NCBI GenBank assembly: GCA_029961685.1 | Contig: JARWKL010000007.1 | Coordinates: 3,058,708 to 3,122,707 of the forward strand | DNA from: Aristolochia californica | Lineage: Eukaryota > Streptophyta > Magnoliopsida > Piperales > Aristolochiaceae | Length of the DNA stretch: 64,000 nt | Reading direction: 5' to 3' | In this document: positions 1 through 10,900 of the stretch, in pieces | Layout: each line of letters begins with the position of its first letter | Position numbering within the stretch: the stretch's first letter is position 1 | Made by a program: the position numbers and the translations under genes | The notes under the pieces: generated by a model | Database searches by the model: none | Seen by the model: the letters and a program-made list of their open reading frames with translations, nothing else | What the model was told of the DNA's origin: nothing

Positions 1-3000
1 GCACGAGCCATGATAGATTTCTCAAGCACTTGTAGTATTCGAGAAGCCCGAGCCCTGGCATCATCCATGTCAGATGCATTCATCATTTCTCTGACTAACA
101 ACTCCACCCATTCAGAACCATCCGAAGGAAAGAGGTCTTCTGAAGTGGGTACAGGCAAAGCATCTTCAGCGGAGACAGTTGCTACGCCTGCAGAATCTAT
201 CCATCAGTCTGAAAGTAAGTAACAAAAGATAAACTGATACGGAACAGAAAATAGGTCACTCTTTTTGGGAGACAAAGGTACAGATTCAAGTGTTTTACAC
301 AAGCCAGGACACAACAGTCATTACAAATTGGCAATAAATTATTTTCACATTTATGGCCACTGTGCACATTATTTGTCAAATGTCAAGAAATCGAGTAAAG
401 AAACTCAATACTACTCTTGCTTTTCAAAATTGCAAACAGTAACTACTTGGACACGTTATCAGTCCTTAAAAGAGTATAGGCAGTTGTTTCTCTTTGTTTC
501 TTTAATTAAATTGATTCACCATTTCAATAAAATAAAAAATAAAAATAAAATAAAAGAGGAAAAACAGTCCATGCCCAAAACCTTCCCCACCTTAGGGTGA
601 ACAATTAAGGAACAGCTGCCTCATGCAAGACACCCTTGCAGTTCCGAGCCACAAAATAAACTTTTAACAGCTCAAACTGTTGGTCAATCTAACATTCTAT
701 ACTCTGGATAATGCTAATTGATGGGAGTACCACCCTTTCATCTCTCATTTTAAAAATGAACAGCATAAAAGGCCTTGTTTTAGGTGCACAACACCTGTTA
801 TCCACGCTTGGAACTGAATTATTTAATGAAAAGCAAAAAACAAAATGTAGACAAAATCAGGGACTATCTTGATTTAAAATGCAGCACTGCCATTACCTTT
901 ATTAAGCTTAGCAAAATACAAGATGAGATCCTAACGTTTAAATCTAGGTATAAAGACAGCTAATATAGATCCAACTAGTTGTCTTGTCACTCAAGAATTA
1001 TTGGAAAGAAGCCTGTTAAGTATGACCAGAGACATACCAGGTGCTGTTAGCAGAAGATTTGCTCCAATCTCTGTATCAAGTTTGCCATCTGGTAAGTTTC
1101 CTTTAGAAGATCCCAAACAAAGTTCATTCAGACTCTTAATGGCCGAATCCAAATCATCCCCACTCGCTTCAAGAGCTCTCTCAAGAAACTGCAGTTGGTC
1201 AACACAAAAACACATATTAGAACTGACCCTCCAACTCAGGTCACATCCATTAAGAAGAGCAGGTCCAAAAATTAAATACATCAACATAAAAAGTCTTCTA
1301 CAAGGAGAAAGCAAAAGAGTTTCCAAGCGTTTGTTACCAATCTCTAACTGTAATTCTTAAGAAAAACAAGCAGGATAGCATGCGAATCAAAGTAAGTGGC
1401 CTTCCATAGAACATGAAGCTTGGACACAACTTCTCCTTTTACCTATTAATTCCCCTTACCCACAGAGAACATCAGAAATGAACAAAGAAAACATCACAAA
1501 ACCTTTCAGCTCTTTGTACAATCCATTTCAAAATCATTTTAGCTTTTATGCAGATGATTTTGGAAAAGAAATTGTAGTTTTGTATGGTCTTTCCATTTCA
1601 ACGAGAGTATCCCGAACCCTATTCCAGTAAAAGCAGTAGAAGTCAATGGCTACATGACACACAAACCTCCTAGATATTTTTATACTTGTCCAGGTAAATA
1701 AACTAAATCCTTTTTTTCTTTTTCCCCACCCTTGACAATTAAAAGAGAACCTTTTATGACATCTATCATAATGGATATACCAGTTCCAGAGTCATTCAGG
1801 CACATCCAACATTAATAACAAACAGACAAGAACTACTCATGCAGTAAAATTTACATTATAGTGTCCTTTAAGATTGTTGATTAAAACCTATTCACCTTCT
1901 TAAGAAGGTGCAGCTCCTGATATATCAAACCAGATTTTAGAACAAGAGAAATTTTGTTTTTGCCCCCAAATATGTGTCATGGAAAGGCCCAATCAACAAC
2001 ATGAAAGCATTTTTATGTCCAAATCATCTGTATGCAAGCATTTCTAGAAGAAATTATATTCAACAGATCTTTTTTTCTAGGCACTTCTTTTAGTAATTCA
2101 TCCATGGAATATCAATATCATGAAGGATTGAATACTCAATAAAGCTTGGAGTAGACATTGGAAGCGTGTATAGTTTACAACAGTCCTTCAAGATCTTGCT
2201 TGTAGAGAGAGAGAGAGCAAAAGAGTTGTCAACAGGCACAATGTAAGATTACTCAAGAATAAAACTGAATTGAACAGGCTGATCCCAAGATGGGAATTAG
2301 TGGAATTAGTAACGCCAGATTAAAGGAAAGATATATGTGTCTCACAATCCAATTTTAGTGCTTTAATGGCTCTATGGATGCCTTATATAAAAGATGCCTC
2401 CAGCCATGCTCTTTTAAATCTCGACAACAGAGGCACCATCTTACAGTGGTGCTCAAAACAATAGTCAACTACCACTTCACAATTGCATGCAAAATGTTAT
2501 TTCCCAGCTACCTCGAAGAAACAGGAACCATCCTGAGCAGATTTTTGGTAGTGGTTGAGGATTGAGCCTTTGGCTCAATGGCCACATGGAGGTTTTTAAT
2601 GTGATGTATTATGTTCAAGTCCCACCAGGGGAAAGAGGTGCAGTGAGTGTGTGTTAATCAACATTAACAAAAAAACAACTTCACTAGTGGTACTCTTCAC
2701 CATGACCTTGCTAGAAGTGCAAAAAGGTCACTATTATCATGGATCACATCATTATCCTCATGCAGTACATATAAAGCTGGTTCACTTTCACTTGCATCGT
2801 CAATATACGGATAGTTAAAACATTGACCAAGAGAAAATAGGAAAAAGAGTTCATGACTTAAATATTTTTCATTATTTTTAATTTATTTATCACAACCAAC
2901 AAAAGCTAATAGTCACAAGAGTAGGTGATGCAAGCCAAAAAGTAGCAACAATTTACAAAACAAATGAACAAATAAATTATTGATGTGAGATTGGTCAAGT

Positions 3001-4140
3001 GCAGACTTAAAAAAACTTCATTCTCCATTATACTTGAATCTTGAATGCAGATGCCATGAAAGAAAAGAACCATGGAAATTCAATGGAATAGCCATATACT
3101 GCTGTAACTCAAAGAAGCTTTTGTACTGCTATTATTTTTCATAACAGAGAAACAAAATAGATAGAAAAGACTGCCTAAACGTATAACTTCTAATATATAT
3201 TAAGTTTTAAATATCAACTTTATTTTTTAAAGTTTGAATTTGGACAACGACATAAAGGTATAGTGTATCATGTATGTGGTCCAGAGCTACAAATTACATT
3301 CTATGCCGCAACTGTGTTTTACTAAGTTAATAGTGTGGTGCATTATGCAGCTAAGTTTAAAGCTCAGCTTCTTGGACCACCTCAGAGCAAAAAATCGGTG
3401 CCAAAACCAATTGGTCATCTTGGCTGAACACCTTGAGGGCAACTGGTCATCTTCAACTCAATGCTAGACAACTCAAAAAGCCTGATGCCAGGCAATCGAC
3501 TACCCGCAAGAGAAAACTAATTCTTTAGACTTTAGCATTCAGAATCCATCTAGTATTATAATTTAATACAAACCTAACAAATTAATTAATAACACCGGAC
3601 AATATCAACGCGCTCAATCACGACAAGAAACAGAGCATCCTGTTGGACGAATCTTGTCACTCAAAATTCGATTTCCCCATTATATCTTTGTCCTTTTTTT
3701 TTTTTCCATCTACTGATGTTAAACCCCAGGAAGTGCTCCGTACTCTTTAACCCTCATTAAAGAATAGACCAATTCACAGGAGCAGTCAAATTGGAAGAAA
3801 TAAAACAAAATTCGACGGTAATTTAGAAGTTCGAATTCGCATAGTCAAATTCCAAACTCATACCTAACAAACAAGTACTTTACCAATCAAATCAAACAAA
3901 AATTCATGGGAATAAAAGGGGGTAAACCTGCTTGTCCATATCTGGAAAAAGAGAAACGAGATGAGCAAGAGCGGAAGACGGCGACGCCGGAGAGGAGGGG
4001 GAAGTAGGAGAGAGGTGAGCCCTAGAGGGCGACAACCGAATTGGGGAGGACGAGCACCGGAGCCTCTTAGATGAGACTGCGGGAGGGGTGTGGTGAAGGT
4101 CTTCAAAGAACGATCTCTTTCCGCACACTATGGCAGACAT
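1..4140 (-). CDS. CUE-domain protein gene (3' end off window)
   Basis: Three exons can be read on the minus strand. Exon 1 is 4140-3928 (71 codons, starts MSAIVCGKRSFFEDL, ends MDKQ). Exon 2 is 1188-1038. Exon 3 runs from 187 past the window edge. Splice sites are CAG/GTTTAC at 3928/3927, CTGCAG before 1188, CTG/GTATGT at 1038/1037 and CTGCAG before 187; phases agree throughout. The CUE fold spans the exon 1-2 junction: HLVSLFPDMD, then LERALEASGDDLDSAIKSLN. Exon 3 encodes EWVELLVREMMNASDMDDA and ARASRILQVLEKSI. This matches the small plant family of 'ubiquitin system component CUE' proteins (Arabidopsis AT5G32440-like); the family CUE domain binds ubiquitin, but the cellular role is poorly known. 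The N-terminal 55 residues are Ser/Pro-rich. Not seen: the stop codon. The gene is divergent from the DnaJ gene. Confidence 0.85.
188..1037 (-). other. Intron 2 of the CUE-domain gene
   Basis: An AT-rich intron with GTATGT donor and CTGCAG acceptor. An earlier TTTCAG acceptor near 217 would put a TGA in frame, which is why the site just upstream of 187 was chosen. I see no gene or repeat inside. Confidence 0.7.
1189..3927 (-). other. Intron 1 of the CUE-domain gene
   Basis: A 2.7-kb intron in phase 0. It holds a short (GA)n run at about 2203-2216 and a tRNA-derived SINE-like element near 2556-2684. The rest is AT-rich with no coding similarity that I can see. Confidence 0.7.
2556..2684 (+). 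mobile_element. tRNA-derived SINE-like element
   Basis: A box A-like motif TGGCTCAATGG (2571-2581) is followed 30 nt later by a box B-like motif TGTTCAAGTCC (2612-2622). This is the spacing of an internal RNA polymerase III promoter. The unit ends in an A-rich tail at about 2660-2678. It is not a tRNA gene: it has no acceptor stem pairing or 3' processing context. The heptamer TAGTGGT occurs at 2549-2555 and 2685-2691 and could be a short target duplication, but seven bases is weak evidence. SINE family unknown. Confidence 0.5.
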
Positions 4141-4965
4141 GGTTTCCTCTGATCCTCAGGCGTGGCGGCGGCGATCTCTACGATCCCTCCTCCTCCTCCT
4201 CCGGCGAAGATTTCAATATTTCCCCTATTGTTGTCTCTCTTCGCCCATATACGTGAATACACGCTAATCCGATTCCCAATATCTAGCGACTATTTCTTCT
4301 TCTCCAATCTTACTACGATTAATCTTCCTCTTTCTTTCGCTCCGCGTCTTCAGTTTCCTCACAGAGGGTTAAGAGAGGCGAGGACAGATTCCTGTCCGCC
4401 TCTAGGTTAGCCTTGTTTTATAGACTAGACAACCACCAATCTTATCGTAAAGTATTTCTGATGTAATAAACTTTTTGGCGCTTCAAAGTCTCATACTGAT
4501 AACAGCCTTTTACGGTGAGAAGCACGAAAGAGCAGATGCCATGTTTTACTTCCAAATAAAGGTGTTTTGCCTTCTTTGAACCGATATGTTACGTGTCTCA
4601 AACGAGAGGGGTGGGCGATACGGAAAACGCCCGATTCCTTCTCCGGAGGCCCATCGTGGCCTTATCTCTTGTTTGTCCCGAGGAAAAACTAAAAAGGTTT
4701 ATTAGTGAAAAAGGCACGTAAAAAGTGCCAAAAGAAAACCATCTTCCGAGGTTCATTTTCATGGTCGACTTTTGGGTTTTTGTTTCAGTCTTAAACATTC
4801 AAGAGAGTTCGTCTTGTCCATGGGGGAACAGGCCATAATCGCTTCTTTTGGTCCATGAATCATTTCGTCCACGAAAACTGTGAACAGTTTGACAAGGCAA
4901 AGAGGGAAGGGGGAAAACTCTGTAACGGATCATTTTCCGTTCTTCTTTACTCTCCACTATCGATC
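4141..4965. promoter_or_regulatory. Divergent promoter region, CUE gene / DnaJ gene
   Basis: 825 bp separate the start codon of the minus-strand CUE gene from that of the plus-strand DnaJ gene, so both 5' UTRs and both core promoters must lie here unless 5' UTR introns exist. It contains an ACGT-core element (TTACGTGTC, about 4589) and a small inverted repeat GGCACG...AGTGCC near 4713. No transposon similarity is visible, in contrast to the flanking introns, which supports functional constraint. Transcription start sites cannot be set from sequence. Confidence 0.55.
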
Positions 4966-7900
4966 ATGGCGCTAGCTCTCTCCTCTATCTCACATCTGCC
5001 TTCTGTCTCCGTTCCTCAGGCATCCGAGTTCCAATCGCCAAAACTCAGTAGTACTGGTACCGCCTTCTATAATGGCGGCAGTAGGGTTTTCGTCGCCTCC
5101 TATGCGTCCAACTGGAAGACGAAGAAGAAGAAGAAGTCCCTTGCGGAGGGGTATGATTACTTCCGAAATGTAGTCACCGCAGCGGCTGATTACTATGCCA
5201 CTCTCGGCGTGCCCAAGTCTGCGAGCAGTAAAGAGATTAAAGCTGCGTACAGGAGATTAGCTCGCCAGGTTGTTTACCCGCTAATGTTATGTTTATACTC
5301 TTAAAGTATCTTCCCTTGTTCTCCGTGTTGTACATTCTTTTCCAGTTTATGTAATTTCGGTGCTCTTTTCTTTTCCTAGGAGCTGCTTACATTTAAATGT
5401 AGAAACACTAGAAGAGAACAACTTTCTTTGGTATTTTTTGTTGGTTTATTCATGAAATTTTCCATTAGAATGAAATGGGATCAGTGGTAAGATTGCCTTC
5501 AGATGCCATGCTTATCTTCCAGTGGTAAAAAAATGAAAATACAGTGTTTCCTCACTACTGATGAGTTCTTTGAAGTTTCTGCCATTGACTCGGAGAGGTG
5601 AAAAGAGACATCTCATATGTGGAGATATCAGTTGCCTTTCTTTCTAGAAGATGAAAGCCAAAAAGCTAAAGGTTTATCTTTATATTAAAGATTTTAAAAT
5701 TGGAGTAAATATTCCTTTACTTGCTTGAAGAAAATAAGAAATTTTGGACTTAGAAAAGATAAGAGCAGCAAGTGAAAAGTGACTAGCTCAAAGACGTGGT
5801 AAAATATCCCAGACTCCTCATTCCCTAATTACAGGAATTTAAATATTGGCATTAGGACAACTAGGAAGAAATTGGGAGTTCATACACTTAACTGCATCTA
5901 GAAACCTCCCTAAGGAGGTACATACAAGTTCCTACTTGAGTAGTTTTGATAATCTTGCTTTGTCTTTTCCTGTCAATGACATTAAAGTGTTTCCCCTAGA
6001 ACTGTTAATCTTCTTAGGCATTGTTCTCCTTATTGCTGATAAGTATTTTAGATTATGTGTAGGATCTTAAACATGTTGATTTTCTCCCCAAAAGAAAAAA
6101 AACATGTCGATATGTTTTATACCAGCTGATTGATACCAATATATCTCACCATATTGACCCATATTTAACATTTTCAGGTAGCCACTGTTTATACTCTTAA
6201 CTATATCATGAAGTAGTCCAGATTGAGCACTGTTGTTTGTTGTATTTCAAAGAGACTTCCATTATAGTATTAAATCTGAAGTTTGTCCTGGGATTTTGTA
6301 TTTTCTTTTTACTTAAAGCATCATAGTCCAATGTTCTAGGAACCTTCAACATTCATGAAAATAGATCCTGATGACAGTTATTTCAATAAACCAACTTCAA
6401 ATAATCATCATGAGTGTTAGAGTTGATCTTTGGTCTATCACCTTCATATGGAACTCATCTTTGTATATAATGGGTAGCTTCTAGTACCCTGTTATAGTAC
6501 GATTTGGTGGATGAGATGCTCTTCTGAGACATTCTTTTGCAGTTAGTACATTATATTCTTGTTGATTGGCTTCAGAAAATCAGCATTTGGTATTGATTGA
6601 GCTAAACCTAGAATCCCTTTATCGTAATACACACCCATCCTAGAGAATCTTGTAATTAGTTGGACAGAATTCGTCAGCTTTACTGTGAAATATTCCTTTT
6701 CCTTTACTTAATGGGAGGTGATTGTTTGGTTTATCATCACACATGGGTTCTGGTTGTGGATGCAATTCCCATTACAATGTAGTACTTGTGCATCCATATT
6801 TGCATAGTTGACATTGAAGAAATTTCATAAAATCCTCAATCTCTTTATTAGACGAACTTAAGTTTACATATTTGATTGCTAAATCTAGTGATCCTGTACT
6901 TGCTGGATCATATGTAAATGGGAGGAGTTATGTAGCCTTTGAGACATTATCTGTAGTTTTAAATGGACCTCTAACTTGGTTTTCCAGTTGTAAGTGTTTC
7001 CACTACTTTGTTTTTGTGCTTTTTTTGAGTTTTAAATCCTTTAACTTTGCTTTGACTGACATTTATTTTATTATTAATGAAGTACCACCCTGATGTCAAC
7101 AAGGAACCTGGAGCAACCGAAAAGTTTAAAGAGATTAGTTCTGCATATGAGGTAAGCGTTCACTGCTTCACAAAAATGCATTTTCTGATTTCTTTTATTA
7201 TTATTTACTAATTGTTTTACAAAATTGAACTTGTATCCCTATAATATAAAGCTAGCATCGGCATATGTGTTTTTTTCCATCTTTTTGTTGTTTTCATTTA
7301 GCATACTTAGGTATTTTAATATATAAATAATTTATATCGAATAGAACAAATTTGTCATTGTTGTTGTTGGAGAGAATTTTCTATGAATGAGCTGGAGTGC
7401 TTTTAGGAGACCAGTGGCAGAATGTGAATAGTTATTATTGTTATTATTTTTGAAAAAAATGTTTTTTTTAAAGGGATGAATTGCTGTGACTTGGGGCTGA
7501 ATCTTAGTGGTATTCTGGTGGCAACCCTTTGACAATCTGTCTCGTATTTTAAGTTGGGAAATCAGTGACAGCATGTGGATAATAATTGATGTGTTGTTGT
7601 GCTCTCAATTCACATATTTGTTATGAAACATCTGTGTCCTCATCTTAACCATCCATTTAAAGGCTCTAGATCAAATATGGATCACCGTGTTGGTATTTTA
7701 TTTATTTATTTTGATTCCAGAGGGCTTTGCACGATTGGAGCTTCAATTAGTGCAACTTTCTCTTGTTACAAATGTCTTTCATTATGTTGTCAGCTTCTAG
7801 TTTTAGCTTAGAAATCTCCTAGAACTTTCTTTTTCACTTTGTTACTTTTTTTCTTTTCCTTTTTTTTTTTTTTTGAGAAAGTTTTCACTTTTTTACTTGA

Positions 7901-10900
7901 AGAGTTATTTTTGTAAAAGGGTTATATGTTTTGTTAATGCAGACCTTTTATAAAATTCGACTGGTTGTTAGATGTGTTTTCTGACCAAATTAATGATTGT
8001 CTTTTGAATACTGAATAATGTCATTTCAGGTATTGTCAGATGACAAAAAGAGGTCTTTATATGATCAATATGGTGAAGCAGGAATAAAGGGCTCAGCTGG
8101 TTCCTCTGCCTCCTACACGGTATTTTAGTCTCCACTTATGTTTGTGTAGCTTTATATTTCCAAAATTTGTCAATGTTGTCAAAACCGACCTAGTCACGTC
8201 TAGTTGAACCTAGGCAATTGGGTTGTACTGCTGCTTGACCTAGGATGATTTCATATTATGTAATTTTTGTTTTTATTACGATTGCCGGAGCTCCTTGCCC
8301 CTATTTGTGAATGAGAAAGGGGGCTGAGCCCCTCCCTCTCCTAGTTTTAATGGGGCAGGTCCCTCTTCCTGTTGTCGCAGTGAAAGGGGGAGGAGAGGGG
8401 TGTAGCTCCCCTCCTCCTTTTGTTTGCATTGTCAAGGGAGGATCTTTCTCCCTCTTTGATGTCAAAGGTGGGGAATGTGGGGGTTCCGCCCTTGCTAAGT
8501 TATCAAAGTGAGGAATGGGGAGCAGGGTCATTCCAAAGGAAGTTTAAAATCCTGAAGGATTGTTTTGGGAAGCTCAAGTATAAAATTTTTGAAGTTACTA
8601 ATTTTGAACTCTCCAACTTATTAAGTCTTAAGGAAGCCAGTGAAAAATGGAATTTTATTTTAACAAGTTGATCAATTTTAACTCAAATTCGATGTGTTTT
8701 GTTCCTGGTTTTCCTCAAATATTAAAAAATTGTTCTATACATCCACATGGGTGGTAGGAAGGAAACTAGAAGTTGTAGTTTCCTGGAATTGCAGAGGGGT
8801 TTCCTATTCTGGACAATTTTTATATAAAAGGCCATAACTTAGTCATTACAAGTCTTCTCAAAAAAAAAAAAAAAAAACTTAGTCATTACAAGTCCAAACT
8901 GAGTAAACGTTTTTTTTTTTTTTTTTTGTGAAGTAGTTAACTTGCTTAAATCAGCGGACAATGTACATGGACACAGTATTTTGACCTATCCATGTGGCAC
9001 TTGTAGTAGTTTAAGTTAATGTAATATTTTACTTTCTTGGTTTAGGTTTTTTGAGTTTGGTAATTCAAATTTGGGTTAGACTTGGATTCCTTTGCACAAT
9101 AATTCTATGTGAAACCCATTGAATATGGGGAAGAGATCCCTGTTTAGCGTGCAATATGGGGAAGAGATCCCCGTTTAACACAATAATTCTATGTGAAACC
9201 CATGAATATGGGGAAGAGAGATGTTTTCTTTGTTTTAAGAAGGGGTGGGCATCATGGAAATGCATAGCGTATTGTCCACTCCGATTCCTGACTCATCTCA
9301 GTCGAGATGCCCTCTTGATGTCTTGATGGACGTTACAAGAAGATTACACATGAGAAACCCAAAAAATATGAAAAAAATTCACTTTATTTTAGATATATCT
9401 ATATACAAATTTTGAAAAAAATGCATTAGGTAAGAAATAATTTGAGTTAAACCTGTTTTGAACAGAAACTATGCAAATATTTATTTAGTCTTTAGAGGTA
9501 ATTTGGGAAAAGTAAAAAAAAATACTAAAAAGCAGTTGACACTGTTTGCTTGAATCCATATTAATTTTGAAAAAATTATAAGAAATACAAAATATTGGAG
9601 ATATACCCATTTTGCAGTATTAGTGCTGTTTGAATTTAGGGAAAACATGGTTTAGGGTTGATTTTAATGTTGGCAATCAGGAAAGTGAAAACCTAGGTAT
9701 AATTTGTTCTATTATCTTTAGGACACAGAATTTTATGATAAATCACAAAAATATCATTACTTAGAATGTACATTTAAAATATCTAAGTGAATAATTACTT
9801 CAAATTTAAATATTTAAAGAAAAAATATAATTATGTTGACCCAACCAAATGTCAAAAGATTGATGCTACAGTAAGTCACTTCTAAGTTTAAGAAAAAATT
9901 CTCATAATTCAATTTTCAAATATTCGAAAAATCCTAATAATTGACTCACACGAGGAACACAACTTTAAGTTCACTACTAATATGGTTGGGTCCACATATC
10001 CTCCTCCTGATGCTTGAAAATGTATCATCAAGTGGAGGGACTTTAATGGACATCTAGGTTGTTTCTGGAGCTTCATTGTCTCAAGGGCGTATAATGCGAG
10101 GGCATCCTATAAGAAAATATATGTGTGCCTCCCAAAAATGGCTCAGTTGAAATCTCCTACCACCTTCACTCACGATTGTCACCAACACTAATTGTTCCGA
10201 TAACCCACATAACCTATAGTTCTTAACAACTAAATCTACTAATGAGAACCAAAAACTGGTTGTAACAACAGTTTTAAGGCAAAAAACTGGCTTGGATCTG
10301 ATTATCATACCTGAATCTGATAATTGCACATGACTATGGTCACTGGTGCCAATGGATTTCTTATAAATTGCAGTCTGGAGCTGGGCTTCTCCAATCTGCA
10401 AGAGCAACAAATTTAGAACATTGTTTCATGCAAAAAAAGAACATTACCTGAACACTGTATCCATTTATCCAAATATGGTCTTTTTGCTTTTGAAAATAAC
10501 CCAAATATGGTCGTTAGTGACTAATTGTCTTCCTTGGTTCAACATCCCTCTTCTTGGCTAGATCTTGACATGAACTTTGGTATATTGTGGATTGGAACTT
10601 GTTATTCTCTGATATGAAAAAATATCCGCAAATACATGCATAAAATGAGAGAAAAATGAAAAACAATGGGAGGGAGTATCAGCATCTTGCAACCACTCAC
10701 CTTCCCTGCAGTAGTTTGCCGTTGAGCGTCATCTGGCAGTTGACGTTGTCGGGATTTGGTTGGAAGGTTGATACCTACCTTCCCTTGAAATTTTTGTTGG
10801 AAAGGAGGGAAGGACAGCAGAAATATTTGAGAAGGGAAGGGATACTTTGGTGTCCTAGGGTATTGGCAGACTGTAACATGTAATGTCCATTGCACACTCT

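Noticed and set aside
217..230. TTTCAG acceptor for CUE-gene exon 3
   Set aside because: With the phase left by exon 2 it gives an immediate TGA. The CTGCAG ending at 188 keeps the frame.
2556..2640. A tRNA gene
   Set aside because: Box A and B are present but the arms do not pair into a cloverleaf and there is an A-rich tail. SINE fits better.
8301..8531. Overlapping open frames on both strands in DnaJ intron 3
   Set aside because: Purine/pyrimidine-skewed low-complexity sequence with no domain and no splice support.
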